64,000 nucleotides of DNA, taken from positions 524,501 to 588,500 of the forward strand of contig JAVYIG010000061.1 in NCBI GenBank assembly GCA_035222895.1, in the 5' to 3' direction. The notes beneath the pieces are model-generated. The model saw only the letters and a program-made list of their open reading frames with translations, ran no database searches and had not been told where the DNA came from. The DNA is from Strongylocentrotus droebachiensis. Lineage: Eukaryota; Echinodermata; Echinoidea; Camarodonta; Strongylocentrotidae. The translations under genes and the position numbers were made by a program. Below, in pieces: positions 24,384 to 35,660 of the stretch (positions within the stretch are counted from its first letter, which is position 1; every line of letters begins with the position of its first letter).

Positions 24384-25352
24384 TTACAGACTATAAATAG
24401 TCTGATCCTGTTCTGATACATTGTCACTTCTACCCAACAACTTTCGCATCGTAAGACGTAGACTCTTTTTGAGGCAAAAGTGGATCATTGCGTTAATAAA
24501 ATGATTACTGAATGCTACATAAAGTATAGCAAAGTACACATGCTCTGGTATTGGTTCATCATAACATGTCACAATGAATACGCCAACAACATAGGGAGTC
24601 CATACGATATAAAAAGCGCCGATTATTGTTGTGTTGATGACAGCGGCTTTTAATTTTCCGCCGATTCGTTTTGGAGCGTCTTGGCGCTTTTTGTCAGGTA
24701 CAGGCACATGTGATATTCTTCTTTGTTGTTTGTAAGCTGCTATCAATACTTTGATGTTGAGATGCCCTGTAATGCAGCCAATAATACAGACTTGGGCTAT
24801 GTAAACCATCATGGAGGGGTTTCCAATGTACATTGATGCTCCAGGATCGAAATCGCAACTGTCGGTGAAAATTTCATGAATCATCCGCGCGATTGACACA
24901 ACCGATCCAAATCCGATCGCCATCGCTATCAATCTTTTAATACGCGTCCTCGACATAAGAGACCAATATCGCAAGGGTTTCATAATGGCTATATAGCGAT
25001 CGATGCTCATAACAGCAAAAAGGACGTTCGATTGCGACACGAAGGTTGTGGATGACGAGGCGATCACGGCGCATGCTATACGGTGGTTCAAAAATAGAGA
25101 ACGGTCGAATTCGAAGATGATGCGCGTTCCGAAGCTCATGAGTCCGCCGAGGAGATCGATCACAGTAAGACAGAGCAAGCAAAGACTGATGTTTTCTTTG
25201 AATTTATTCGGCGTTCGTGGTAGCACGATCAAAATTAAGATGTTAAAGCAAGAGGAGAGAAGGAGACCGAAAAAGCAAGCTGTTATTGCAAAAAATCTAT
25301 AATGGTCCGTCACATCCAATTCTGTGGATCCATTCGTTAAAGGTGACGCCAT
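24384..25352 (-). CDS. Class A (rhodopsin-type) GPCR, intronless, left copy
   Basis: A 322-residue seven-transmembrane receptor. The frame is open from about 25,379, but the first ATG is at 25,352, in good context (ACAATGG), and is taken as the start. Visible class A landmarks: a glycosylation site at N7; N37 (1.50) in TM1; D66 (2.50) in TM2; C94 (3.25), able to pair with C166 of extracellular loop 2; DRY at 118-120; F247, W251 and P253 in TM6 (FxxxWxP). Odd points: TM4 lacks the usual Trp, TM5 lacks the usual Pro, and the TM7 NPxxY motif reads NAMIH (287-291). The ligand is unknown. Being intronless, duplicated and lineage-specific in look, it resembles the expanded chemoreceptor-type GPCRs of echinoderms (inference). 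It is transcribed away from its mirror copy at 39,519-40,490. Confidence 0.93.
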   Translation of the reverse strand: MASPLTNGSTELDVTDHYRFFAITACFFGLLLSSCFNILILIVLPRTPNKFKENISLCLLCLTVIDLLGGLMSFGTRIIFEFDRSLFLNHRIACAVIASSSTTFVSQSNVLFAVMSIDRYIAIMKPLRYWSLMSRTRIKRLIAMAIGFGSVVSIARMIHEIFTDSCDFDPGASMYIGNPSMMVYIAQVCIIGCITGHLNIKVLIAAYKQQRRISHVPVPDKKRQDAPKRIGGKLKAAVINTTIIGAFYIVWTPYVVGVFIVTCYDEPIPEHVYFAILYVAFSNHFINAMIHFCLKKSLRLTMRKLLGRSDNVSEQDQTIYSL

Positions 25353-26100
25353 TGTTGCGTGGAAAACTTTAATTTTCAAAACACCGTCGATCTAGAATGT
25401 TAGTAAGTAGAATTGCAAGTCAACAACTTTCTCCGACTGCTTTGTTCTGTTTTAATGGAACATGAATGTTATCCTTACGACAACTACATCGCATGACTTG
25501 ATGATGCAGTCATCCTCTTCGTATTACGTATTAAGAGTACACTTTAAATCCAGTTACTCTTGACAATAACGCTGCCAGAGCAAAATGCTATTCTTCTATA
25601 TTTTCTAGTATCTCTTTAGCGAAGAAACAATTGTTATTGGACTATAGTCAAGCCGATTATAGCGTAAATTTCTGTAAGCGCTATCGTCATCCAGTTCATA
25701 TTCGTTTAACATAGGACATGGCTTGCTTTAACGAATGGAATAATCCTTTCCGAAACGAGTTTTGAAACGGGTAGAAGAAAGATATCTCACGAAGTGCTTC
25801 GAGCATAAAACTTAACTGCGTATTCGCACTTTGATCACAATGTTTTTCTGCGAATACTGTCCGTTCTCGAGAGCTAATTATTGTGACAATCAAGAGGGAA
25901 ATTTACTCCGCCTCAGGAATAAACGTTTTACAATCTAAAGAGAGAACCGCTATACACAAAATAATGTAGAACAATAAGAATAGTTGCATTGATTCCTACA
26001 AGTTTTGCCTTAAACGGCAAGCGCTGTTTCGCCATTCAATTTGACGAGACGAAAGTAAAACACATCATTTTCATCGCATGAATGTTCATCTCCAAAGTAT
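25353..26100. other. 5' flank of the left GPCR gene
   Basis: Conserved in mirror orientation upstream of the right GPCR (about 38,480-39,518), so it includes the shared promoter region. A 65-codon frame (25,696-25,893) has a partner at 38,491-38,688, but both lack an ATG at the start and differ at about 17 residues, so neither is called a gene. No TATA box could be assigned with confidence. Confidence 0.4.
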
Positions 26101-26860
26101 TATTTTGATGTAGAAAATTATCAAACTGGTATCACATTTCGCCTGGTTCTGCCAACACGCATCTTTTAATGTTCCAAAAGTGATGATGCTCTGTAATGTC
26201 CTACTCGAACGATAGAGTGCAGATGAGCAAATTAATGTTATCAGTTTTTCTGAAATTTCTTATGTTCCATTAACAGAATCTAGAAAATACATCCAAAATT
26301 TGCTTGGTGACTCTCTGAAATATCATAGCCAATCGGAAGAGCGCAGAAGAACGAAATTAATCAGTTATTTTATAAATTCATATCTTCTATTATAAGAGTT
26401 TCTAGAAAACATTCACAATAAAGGTGGTGATGATTCTTTGTTACACTCTACTCCGTCGAAGGTCACGAGCTACGAACAAAATATTGTCATCAAGTATTCA
26501 GTAATTCCATGCATTAATTCAAAGAAATTCATGTAATGGTATCAAATATCCTACTCCATCTAAGGAAAATATGAGCGAATGTCGTCATTAAATTCGACGC
26601 GTTTCAATTGAGTGTGCCCCAGTTAAAGCCATGCTATATGTGATGATTCTCCGGAATATGCAGTTCCACCGAATGAGGGCACATGAACCAACTATTGTAG
26701 CCAAGTTTTATGTAAGTCTGTATCTCCCTTTGATAAAAGAGTTTCCATGAGACATCCAAAACATATGCGATGATTCTCCATAAAATATCTTTTTCCATGG
26801 AAAGAGCACACCATTTCATAAACTCGATGAAGAAGGTTATATCAGATAGGTAATTGTATG
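26100..26860. repeat. Degenerate minisatellite, roughly 100-115 bp unit
   Basis: Recurring blocks containing GGAGAATCAT or its complement ATGATTCTCC next to CATTCGGTGGA-type sequence lie at irregular spacing. The same array, expanded, is in the right arm at about 37,140-38,250. The unit length is approximate because copies are diverged. Confidence 0.6.
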
Positions 26861-27386
26861 TATTCTATATAAACAAGAATTGACATTTCATCATTTTACT
26901 TCCGCATTGGGCACGTCTGGATATTATATCTAGCGATTCCTGTATACAGAACATTCATGGTCACCTTTTACAACGCCATAAATAAGATATCACGATGAAT
27001 ATGAAACGAATGAACCTACTTATACCACAATCCTTGACACGGTTTCAATTTCATTTAGATGTTCTGAATAAGGAAGTTATAGAAAAAATAATGTAAAAAT
27101 TTGCTCAATTATTTAGAGTATATATAATCAAAAACGTCATCGCAAGATTAATCTCTATTACGCGCTCAGCCTCTCTCACCATGCTCCTAAATCACACCTA
27201 TGTTTAACATACTGTCCTTCAGTCATACGGTCCACACCCAATCACCCCTTTTCTTTTGCATAATCTTGTCCATCTATTTCATAGTTCTACCGTTGTGCTT
27301 CCAAACTGCGTAATGTTGATACCTGTTCACTTTAGTAGTCTCCGTAGACACAACACTTGTTTTTTTTAAATAATTTATAATTTTGT

Positions 27387-27556
27387 ATTCTTGTTTTAAT
27401 TTGTTAAAACATTATTTGTCGAGAGATTCACACTTTACAAGCTATGCTTTTTTAGTGGGTAATAACAATAGATTCTTGTTTTAATTTGTTAAAACGTTAT
27501 TTGTCGAGAGATTCACAATCTACAAGCTATGCTTTTTTAGTGGGTAATAACAATAA
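27387..27556. repeat. Two-copy tandem duplication, 85-bp period
   Basis: ATTCTTGTTTTAATTTG starts at 27,387 and again at 27,472. Both copies continue through GTCGAGAGATTCACA and GCTATGCTTTTTTAGTGGG with only a few differences, so the duplication is recent. I could not find a counterpart in the right arm. Confidence 0.9.
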
Positions 27557-27612
27557 TAAATTGTTTCATTTATGGCGCTATATCCAATTTAGAACTGATC
27601 AAAGCGCTTTAC
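27556..27612 (-). mobile_element. Short SINE/LINE 3'-tail remnant
   Basis: Read on the minus strand it contains GTAAAGCGCTTTGATCAG and then GGATATAGCGCCATAAATG. This resembles the AAAGCGC..GGCGCTATATAAATAA ending of the retroposon at 21,445-21,652. It is too short and decayed to assign further. Confidence 0.4.
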
Positions 27613-28600
27613 AAAACAAATTAATCAATTAATTGATACTCAACAAAAGATATGATAGAAATGTAATGCAGTTAATTACAATGTAAATAGGTTTGTTTTA
27701 AATTGCTTCTTAAATAATTCAACCGACACACTACAGCGTAATTCACAAGGTAACCTATTTCATTTTCACTTGACATATAAATTCACAGCAGCTTTTTTCT
27801 TTTTCTTCTTGATTTAGATTGTATAGTATGATTGTCTTATAAGCAAAGGAAATTAACATGTACACTAGACTATACTTTGCGAAATGACGCCATTTTACAA
27901 TGAAAGAGGAACAATTTCTCAATTGAAAGAGCGATGAGTAGCCTAGAACGCTGTATTGCGGAACTTGGTTCGTGTTAGGGTATAAAGAGAAATGGGAATG
28001 CAAAGCATCAAACTCAAATGCATAAAGGGTTATTGATGGAAATCAAATGAAGGCGCCTTGTATCCAGTGGAATTGCACCTTACATAATACCTCTCCCTCA
28101 TCATTTCGGGTCCATAACGCAAGAATGTCCTCCAGTTCCAATCGAAAAGCCCTACAACCGTGTTTTAGGAAAGCAACTTATATTTCGGATTTCATTTGTC
28201 AATGTTTCTTTCCACCTCTAGAAACAACAAAATGCATGTCTCACTTTAAATATCACTGAAGGAATTGTGTCGACAACATAACAACCTCACTCGTGATAAT
28301 GTACGTCCTTTGAGACGATTTCGGTTAGGGTCTTCTGACTGCACATTAGCATGTTTATTCTTCACGTCTAATGGGAAAATTAAATGTAGTAGAATAGAGA
28401 AAAGAGTGGGAAAATATCGACGTGACGCATCTAACATGTTACATTTCCCATTAACGATCAATGGTTAGGCAACGTGTCCATTTAACGTGGTGAATTCCTT
28501 GACGGCCCTTAATTTTTTGAATCTTCACGCACAAATTATTAGATGTTAAACACATCGATGAAATTAAGTGTACGATTATAATCATGACTGACGTTTTATT
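27613..28600. other. Unassigned arm sequence
   Basis: Part of the left arm. The segment from about 27,850 has a clear mirror partner near 35,850-36,330 (for example AATGTCCTCCAGTTCCAATC against its diverged complement). No gene is recognised. Confidence 0.45.
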
Positions 28601-28604
28601 TTTA

Positions 28605-28985
28605 GCTCGATCTGCCAGGGAAAAAAAGATAGTTGCAACATGAATGGCATATCACAGCCAGGAATGATTCCGAACACAATCGGACGTAGTCTATTCCATT
28701 AGGGTCCATGAAGATTTGAATCCTCAAGCACTTCATACGATCGGTGCAAACATGAAGAACATCTTTGCTGTGGCAGGCGTTGCGTTGTGCCTTGATCCGC
28801 CAGACAAGCTAGATAGCTGCAACAGTTGGACAAAATGGAAAATATTTCGAACCTTATTATTACGTGGTCAATTCCATGAGGGTCTAAGAAGTCTTTGAAT
28901 CCGCAAGCAGTTCTTAACATACGGCTTGTGCAGTCGTCAAGGAATCAACACTGAGACAGACGTTGCGCCTTGATCATGATGATTT
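28605..28985 (-). repeat. 180-bp tandem repeat, left-arm copy
   Basis: Two to three imperfect units, each with GATCCGCCAG-type sequence, then GGGTCC/TCT and a TTTGAATCC block (AGATTTGAATCCTCAAGCA; GTCTTTGAATCCGCAAGCA). The mirror copy at about 35,250-35,660 shows that the array predates the inverted duplication. On the coding-like strand the unit stays open for about 70 codons, then breaks. No known domain is recognised. Confidence 0.75.
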
Positions 28986-30868
28986 GCGATTCCACTGTCA
29001 CACCAACGAGACCGACAACATAAGTGCGACAGACAGAAGAATAACTACATTAGCCCGAATGGCCAAGGATGGATGCGAATTGTTTTGGTTTTATGTCGAA
29101 CTTTATCGGTGTTACTGAAGATAGCTTTAACTTATCGAAGAAGATTCAACCACGATGAACCGACTCCTCAACATGTAGAGCTGCCTAGTGGAAACGTTAC
29201 AAAACTGCGGAGGACCAGCATACTTGGTTTGAATATCTGTCACAGCACTATTGGCTTTTGTCCTTTGACATGACATCAATCTACATCAACAAGTACGGAT
29301 TCCAACACCTGTCACCGCAGAGCACAGCACGTACTGCCTGTGGTAAGGCCGTTGTCTACATTTGCCGCGCAGGACCCAGGTGATGTAGTTAGGTGTACAA
29401 GCTAGGATTGTGCTGGAATTGCAATGTGCACTGACAAATTTTAGTTTTTAAAATACACGGTGGACCAATTCTGCGTTGAAGATGTTTGCCACAGCTGAAT
29501 GCCGGAGTAATAATAATTATCATTACGAAAAACACATGGATGACAACATATAGATGGCACAGAGACGCTAGTAGTAGTAGGAGCTGAATATGTCTGATCC
29601 CTAACAGTAGGAGCTCAAAAAGGTTGATCCTGACAAAAGGCACGGGAGATCATTACAATTCACTGTGCACTGATGAGCGGTTGCTGGAGCTCTTTGGAAA
29701 CTCTTTGAAAGCACATAGCGTGCGTAGGACGGAATAATATAAATATCATCTGTTGACGCAGTCTGAAGCAAGCGAAAGATGAGTTCCAACTGCTTTACAC
29801 AATGGACACCTAATGCTGCGTAAACGCATTCCTCAAATATTGAGTAATGTCATCCCTTTCAGAACACGCTTTCATGAGTTGATGCAAAATGTCACAGTCG
29901 TGTTGAAGAATCGAATTCTCCAATAAACGCAATCTATTTTTAATTTTGTTTATTAAAGCAGATTCGATGCGATATATTTTGACGAAACCGTTTGATCTTC
30001 AAGAAATTCAGTTTAACAATCTAAGTCGGCCATTCTTCTCAAACGGTAAATGAGAATATAGCATTACCTTTTCTTGTCGTCGTAATTGCATTCTCATAGA
30101 GCTTTTATTTGAGGTAAGTCTACAAGAAATCTGGACGCAAACAAAATCTCGCCCACCAGGGAAATGACTTACTAGGAATATTCGATGGAATTTACCTGTT
30201 CGTAAAACGTTTATTTTTTGAGAGAGGATAAATGGTTCCTTGACAGATGAAAGAACATCCGTCTATTTTCAAGGCGACGTGAGCTATTCAACCCACACAA
30301 CTCCGAGATGAAGATCGTGGATGACTTACAATTATGACGATGAGAAGGGGCATATTAAAGACCTGTCACCTGAATATGATCATTTAAAGTAATAGTCATG
30401 ACATGTACGTAACGCACGGGAACTGATGGACAGACAACACGGAACACAGTTCCTTTTGTTGCAGTTTGACCATGTTTCCTATCATGAGTTGTGACTAGAT
30501 GCTTGTTATTTTCAGGCAATATTAATTAAGTATTTATGAATGGATTGCAAACAAACTGTTAGATCGTTTATTTTCACAAATCTACTTGAGAACATATTGT
30601 TATAATCTGTATCTTAGAGTCGGAAACGAGTATATGTTTTGAATGAAGGTCAACTGGTTGGTAGTTTACTGGTTGCAAACTTCTTTTTACATAATCAATT
30701 TGTTACTATTATTTATATCATTATTATTATTATCATTCTGCGTGTGTTTTTCGAACAAGTCCTAATTTCTATTCAGTTGTTTTACCTTTTTATTGTCATC
30801 ATTATTAATTCAGGTTTTTGTAATCTGCACAAGTCGTGAAATAAAATATCAAACCACAGCACAAGGAC
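28986..30868. other. Inner part of the left arm
   Basis: Mirror partner of about 32,206-35,250, less the right-arm insertions. Contains a decayed version (about 29,180-29,260) of the tRNA-like sequence at 34,983-35,055. No gene is recognised. Confidence 0.5.
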
Positions 30869-30937
30869 TTTTCCAATGGACCAGAAAATAACATCATCCT
30901 TTGAAAAGACTTCATCAGACATTGGAGACGGATGCCA

Positions 30938-31249
30938 GGGGGGTGTTTGACAAAGATCCTCAGTTGAACTTAACTCTAAGTTGGACTTAACAATTATGGA
31001 AAGCCGTTGGCATCTATGCAAATATTTTGTAAAATTTATTTTAAAAGGCAATAAAATGTTGATACAAATCATTCATATATCTACTATCAAGGAGATTTCA
31101 TGTTCTTGATTTGGAATTTATAAAAAGTCTAAAATACTTGAATTTTCGCTTTTGAATATATTTTATTTTAAGGCTACAAATGGCTCTCCATAATTTTTAA
31201 GTCCAACTTAGAGTTAAGTTCAACTTAGGATCTTTGTGAAACACGCCCC
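30938..31249. mobile_element. TIR element in the palindrome spacer, about 310 bp
   Basis: Both ends carry inverted repeats of about 52 bp: the left contains ACAAAGATCCTCAGTTGAAC and TAACTCTAAGTTGGACTTAA, and the right has their complement with a few changes. Flanked by AGG on both sides, possibly a 3-bp target duplication. The termini resemble the element at 23,200-23,487. There is no coding frame. Confidence 0.85.
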
Positions 31250-32125
31250 AGGATCGATAACGCCCATTGAATTTACAGGAGTGTTAATTCATGATGTAAA
31301 CATCTCAGTATACGGTATGAGACATTCTGATAAAGTAGGTTGTCTCGTTAAAATTGAGGTCTCGACTGTTTCTATTTCGGTAATTTAGTTTGTTCATGAC
31401 CCTATTTATGAATCGATTTCGTTTTCCCTTCCATTTTCACACTATATCCCATCGCCCCTCTTCTCTCTTACCTCCCTAAACCAAAATATACTATGTCTTT
31501 ATTTAAGAGATTACTGAATGAAATGAATAAGAGATGGAGTAAGAGATTGAGAAAAAGGGAGAGAGGGTAGGAGTGGTGGGATTTAATGGGGGCTTGGTAG
31601 AGAGAGAGAGAGAGACAGAGAGAAGAGGGGAGTTGAGATATAGTCTGAAAACAGAATGGAAAACAAATTCGATTTATAGATAGAGTCATGAACAACAAAA
31701 ACACCAATATAGAAACAGTCGCGACCGCAATACTAGTGAGACAAAACGACGTCATTAAAATGTGTCATACCGTAATTGAAATGTTTGCATAATAAATTAG
31801 CACTCCTCTATATTCAATAATCGTTATTGGTCCTGGCTATCATCTCCATGGCATTGCTCCCCGAGTTCCTTGATCAATTATTTCTGGTCAATGTAAAAAG
31901 TAATATGAGAGCCTTCTCGTTCCTTTTGTATCCGTGGGAGGATAACATACATCATATAATCAATAATGTCTTGAAGGGTAACAGCTCGAGTTTGAGGTTT
32001 TTATGTTATATTTTGTCTACGTTATATGATTTGCGATTTTGTATCTGTATATAATTGTCAAATGTAACATTTACATATATCTTAAAGTTATTTCACCCCC
32101 AACCTTGTGATATTAGTGGGTTACA
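31250..32125. other. Rest of the palindrome spacer
   Basis: Single-copy sequence between the arms, with a GA array at about 31,590-31,630. Short chance open frames only. Confidence 0.5.
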
Positions 32126-32192
32126 TTAAAGGTAATACAAAGTTTTGGGAAATTTCGAAAATTGGGTGGATAGTGATTCTTTACAATTTTCC
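32126..32192. mobile_element. Truncated end of the 4.2-kb-type TTAA element
   Basis: TTAA then AGGTAATACAAAGTTTTGGG, continuing through GGGTGGATAGTGATTCTTTA, matches the complement of the right end of the element at 4231-4740. The match stops near 32,190, about 15 bp before the right arm begins, so the element was cut at the inner edge of the palindrome. Confidence 0.85.
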
Positions 32193-32984
32193 ACGCCATT
32201 CCTTGTGCTGTGTTTTGATGTTTTATTTCACGAATCGTGCAGATTAAAAAAACCTAAATTAATAATAAAATATACAAATTAAAACAACTGAATACAAATC
32301 AGTAATTGTTCCAAAATTACACACAGAACGATACTTAATTATAACAATTATAATGTTAATAAATTGATTGTGCAACAAACAGTTTTCAACCAGTAAACTA
32401 CCAATCAGATTACCTTTATTCAAAAACATATACTCGCTTGTGACTCCAATATGTCAAGTAGATTCGTGGTAATACATTATAAATAGTTCCTTTACAGTCC
32501 ATACCTTACACTTAATTAATATTGCCTGGTATAACCAAAGAGATTGCTGGTATCTCTTTGATATAACAAGCATCTAGTCACAACTCATTTCCCCACGTTT
32601 TTGTTATGTGGACAACTAATTAATGAAACATGGTCGAACTTCAACAAAAGGAATATTGTTCCGTGTCATCTGTACATCAGTGCCCGTGCGTTACATGTTT
32701 TAATAACTCTTATTGTCATGACTTTAAATGATCGTATTCAGGTAACAGGTCTTAATATCTACCTTATCACCGTTATAATTGTAAGTCATTCACGACTCAT
32801 TCAACTCAAAGTTGCTTGGGTTAAATAGGTCGCGTCGCCTTGAAAATAGACAGATTTTCTTTCATCTGATAGGAACTCTAGCACGTGCTGACCCAGGTCA
32901 TCAGGTCCATTCGTTAACGTGGAGTTGTCCAAAAAAGTCGTAGATGGCGTTCACCAGTATTGGCCATGATACCGAACAGCCCCT

Positions 32985-33589
32985 TTAAAGGGCCACTCTA
33001 ACCCAACTAACATAGCCTTTCAAAACATGAAGACACCTCTACTTATTAATATTCCAGCCTCTGATATTTCAGAAAATCTCTAATAAATTGACCAAAAAAT
33101 TATAATAACCATCCATTTTTCACAGATCTCACGCTTGCTGGGCTACGCCTCTCTAAAAAGGTAATACGGTCACGTGGCTTGATGACGCATTGCGGGCATG
33201 TCCGATTTGTCCTACAACTAAGGATCTTACAATCTTATTGTAATTCATATATGAATCGTACTGGGATTATCAAGTGCATATTATTGTTCGGATACATGTC
33301 TTTTCCCCCCAATAAATATCATAGTTTGCCTTTTTAAAGACATTTTAATGCCTAAATCACCCTCCTTTTCAACGGAGAGGCTCCTGCAGTGACGTCGTAA
33401 ACAGTTGTGCAATACAGCTCCGAAACTGGGCTTTTTCTAAGAGTTCTGAGTCGTCATTTTTAAAGCTAAATTCCAGAATTATTGATGATTTCTAAGAAAA
33501 ATCGTTGTCATAATCGGAATCTCCAAAAATTATTTTACATGTCTTTTTTCATTTTTTTTAAGCCCGTTTTGGTTAGAGTGGCCCTTTTA
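32985..33589. mobile_element. TTAA-type TIR element inserted in the right arm, about 597 bp
   Basis: TTAA (32,985-32,988) precedes AGGGCCACTCTAACC. The right end is GGTTAGAGTGGCCCT followed by TTTA, a one-base mismatch to TTAA. It is absent from the left arm, so it inserted after the inverted duplication (or was lost from the left). There is no open frame. Confidence 0.85.
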
Positions 33590-34982
33590 GATCATCATCC
33601 GTTATTATGATCACCCATAGCGTATTGTCAGAGATAGATGTGACTTGCATACGCGTACCCGCATGAGTATGGTGGTAAGGAACGACTTTGGTGATGCGTG
33701 ATTATGACCTCTGAACAAGCGCGACTTCCGTTAGCGCCACTATCTGTACTCTACTAGCTATGGGATGGATTTTTCCAGTGTTGATGACCCCATGTTAAAT
33801 AGCTAGCAATAATTTGTCGAATTTATTTTGAATTTTTTTAGTATCAAAAAAACGTTTTACGAGCAGGGAAATAAAATCGGATATTCGTAGTAAGTAATTT
33901 CCCCGGTGGGTGATATTTTGAGTGCATACTATTATTTAGATCTATTAGGAATAAATCATTGTCAAAATCATTCCATGAATTGGGGTAACAATAATTATTC
34001 CACCTTTATGACCAACAAGGAAGAAATAAATTTGTAGACATTAGCACATTGGCGTTAATGTGTTTGTCAGTAATTGGTGGCTAGTTTTTCTTATTGACTT
34101 ACCTAACAAAAATCTCTATGAGAATGCGATTACGACTACAAGAAAAGGTATCGCTATATTTTCATTTGCCGTTTGAAAAGAAGAAGGACTGTTTATCAAT
34201 ATCAGGTTTGCCCCATTGGCAATGGCGATAAACTACTGAATTGCCGGTCTGGGTCGTTAGACGTGATATTCTTAAAGATCAAACGATTTCGTCGATATAT
34301 TTTGCAGCGAATTTGCTTTTAAAAAAGTTTAAAATAGATAGTGCTTATTGGAGATTACGATTCTCCAACACGACTGTGACATTTTGCCTCAACTAATGAA
34401 AACGTGTTCTGACAGGGATGACATTACTCAATATTTGAGGAATGCATTTACGCAGCATCAGGTGTCCATTGTGTAAAGAAACTGGAACTCCTCGTCGCTT
34501 TTTCAGACATTGATTACAGACGATATTGACATTTTCCGTCCTATAACTATGTGCTTTCAAAGAGCTTTGAAAGAGCTCCAGCAACCACTCATCAGAGCAC
34601 AGTGAATTGTAATGATCTCTCATCCCTTTTGTCAGTGATCAACCTTTTTGAGCTCCTACTGTGTCATCTATTTGTTTCCAAGGCGTGATGGTAATTTTAC
34701 TCCGGCATTCAGCTGTGGCAACCATCATCAATGTAGAGCGCAATTTTATGATCCACATTGCATTTAAAACATCAACCTTTATCAGCGCACATTGCACTTC
34801 CAGCACAATCCTAGCTGGTAAACCTAACTACATCATCGAGGTCGAGCGCGGCAAATATAGATAAAGGCCTTACCAAAAGCAGTTCGTGCTGTGCTCTGCG
34901 GTGGCAGGTATTGGAACCCCGTACCTTTTGAAAAGATTCGGTAGATTAATGTCATGTCAAAGGGCAAATGACAATACTGCTG

Positions 34983-35055
34983 TAACAGGGATTCGAACCA
35001 AGTACCCTATGCTCTGCAGTTCTGTAACTCATCCACTATACCACATAGCATCACT
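34983..35055 (-). mobile_element. tRNA-like sequence, probable SINE head
   Basis: On the minus strand it has an A-box-like GGTATAGTGGATGAG (about 35,026-35,042) and a B box GGTTCGAATCC (34,989-34,999) at tRNA spacing, with partly complementary ends TGCTATG and TTACAGCA. The T stem and anticodon stem pair poorly, so a functional tRNA is unlikely. The left arm has a more decayed version with B box GGTTTGAATAT. Confidence 0.55.
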
Positions 35056-35249
35056 CTACATGTTGAGGAGTCGGTTCATCGAGTTTTGAATCTTCCTCGA
35101 TAAGTTACAGCTATCTTAGACCTCAGTCACACCGAGAAAACATCGACTCATCCCGAATCAATACGCATCAATCCTAGGCCATACGGGCTAGTGTAGTTAT
35201 TCTTCGGTCTGTTGCCTGACTCTGTTTTCAGTCTCGATGGTGTGACAGT

Positions 35250-35660
35250 GGAATCGCAAAACATATTGATCAAGGCGCAACATCTGTCTCGGTGTTGATT
35301 CCTTGACGACTGCACAAGCCGTATGTTTAGAACTGCTTGCAGATTCAAAGACTTCTTAGACCCTTATGGAATTGACCACGTCATAATAAGGTTCGAAATC
35401 TTATCCATCTTGTCCAACTGTTGCAGCTATCTAGCTTGTCTGGCGGATCAAGGCACAACGCAACATCTGTCAAAGCAAAGATGTTCTTCATGTCTGCACC
35501 GACCGTATATGAAGTGCTTGAGGATTCAAATATGCATGGACCCTAATGGAATACACTACGTCCGATTGTGTTCGGAATCCTTCCTGTCTGTGAAAAGTCA
35601 AAGGTTGTTGCAGCTTTTTTTCCCTGGCGGATCGAGCTTAAAACAAAACGTCTGTCATAT
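35250..35660 (+). repeat. 180-bp tandem repeat, right-arm copy
   Basis: Mirror of 28,605-28,985. Two units keep one frame with similar peptides exactly 60 codons apart (DPYGIDHV and DPNGIHYV). The left copy has a 2-nt shift at the same place, so coding function is doubtful. Confidence 0.75.

Larger units (their letters stand above)
24370..30868 (-). repeat. Left arm of a 16-kb imperfect palindrome
   Basis: Reading the minus strand of this arm outward gives the same ordered sequence as the plus strand of 32,206-40,505. Landmarks are: ACAGCACAAGG at the inner edge (30,854 vs 32,209), GCTCTATGAGAATGC-type sequence (30,090 vs 34,117), the 180-bp repeats (28.6-29.0 vs 35.3-35.7 kb), GGAGAATCATCGCATATG (26.8 vs 37.8 kb), and the GPCR gene at the outer end. 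Similarity is high in the gene and patchier elsewhere. The left arm is about 1.8 kb shorter because the right arm gained insertions and a duplication. Confidence 0.9.
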
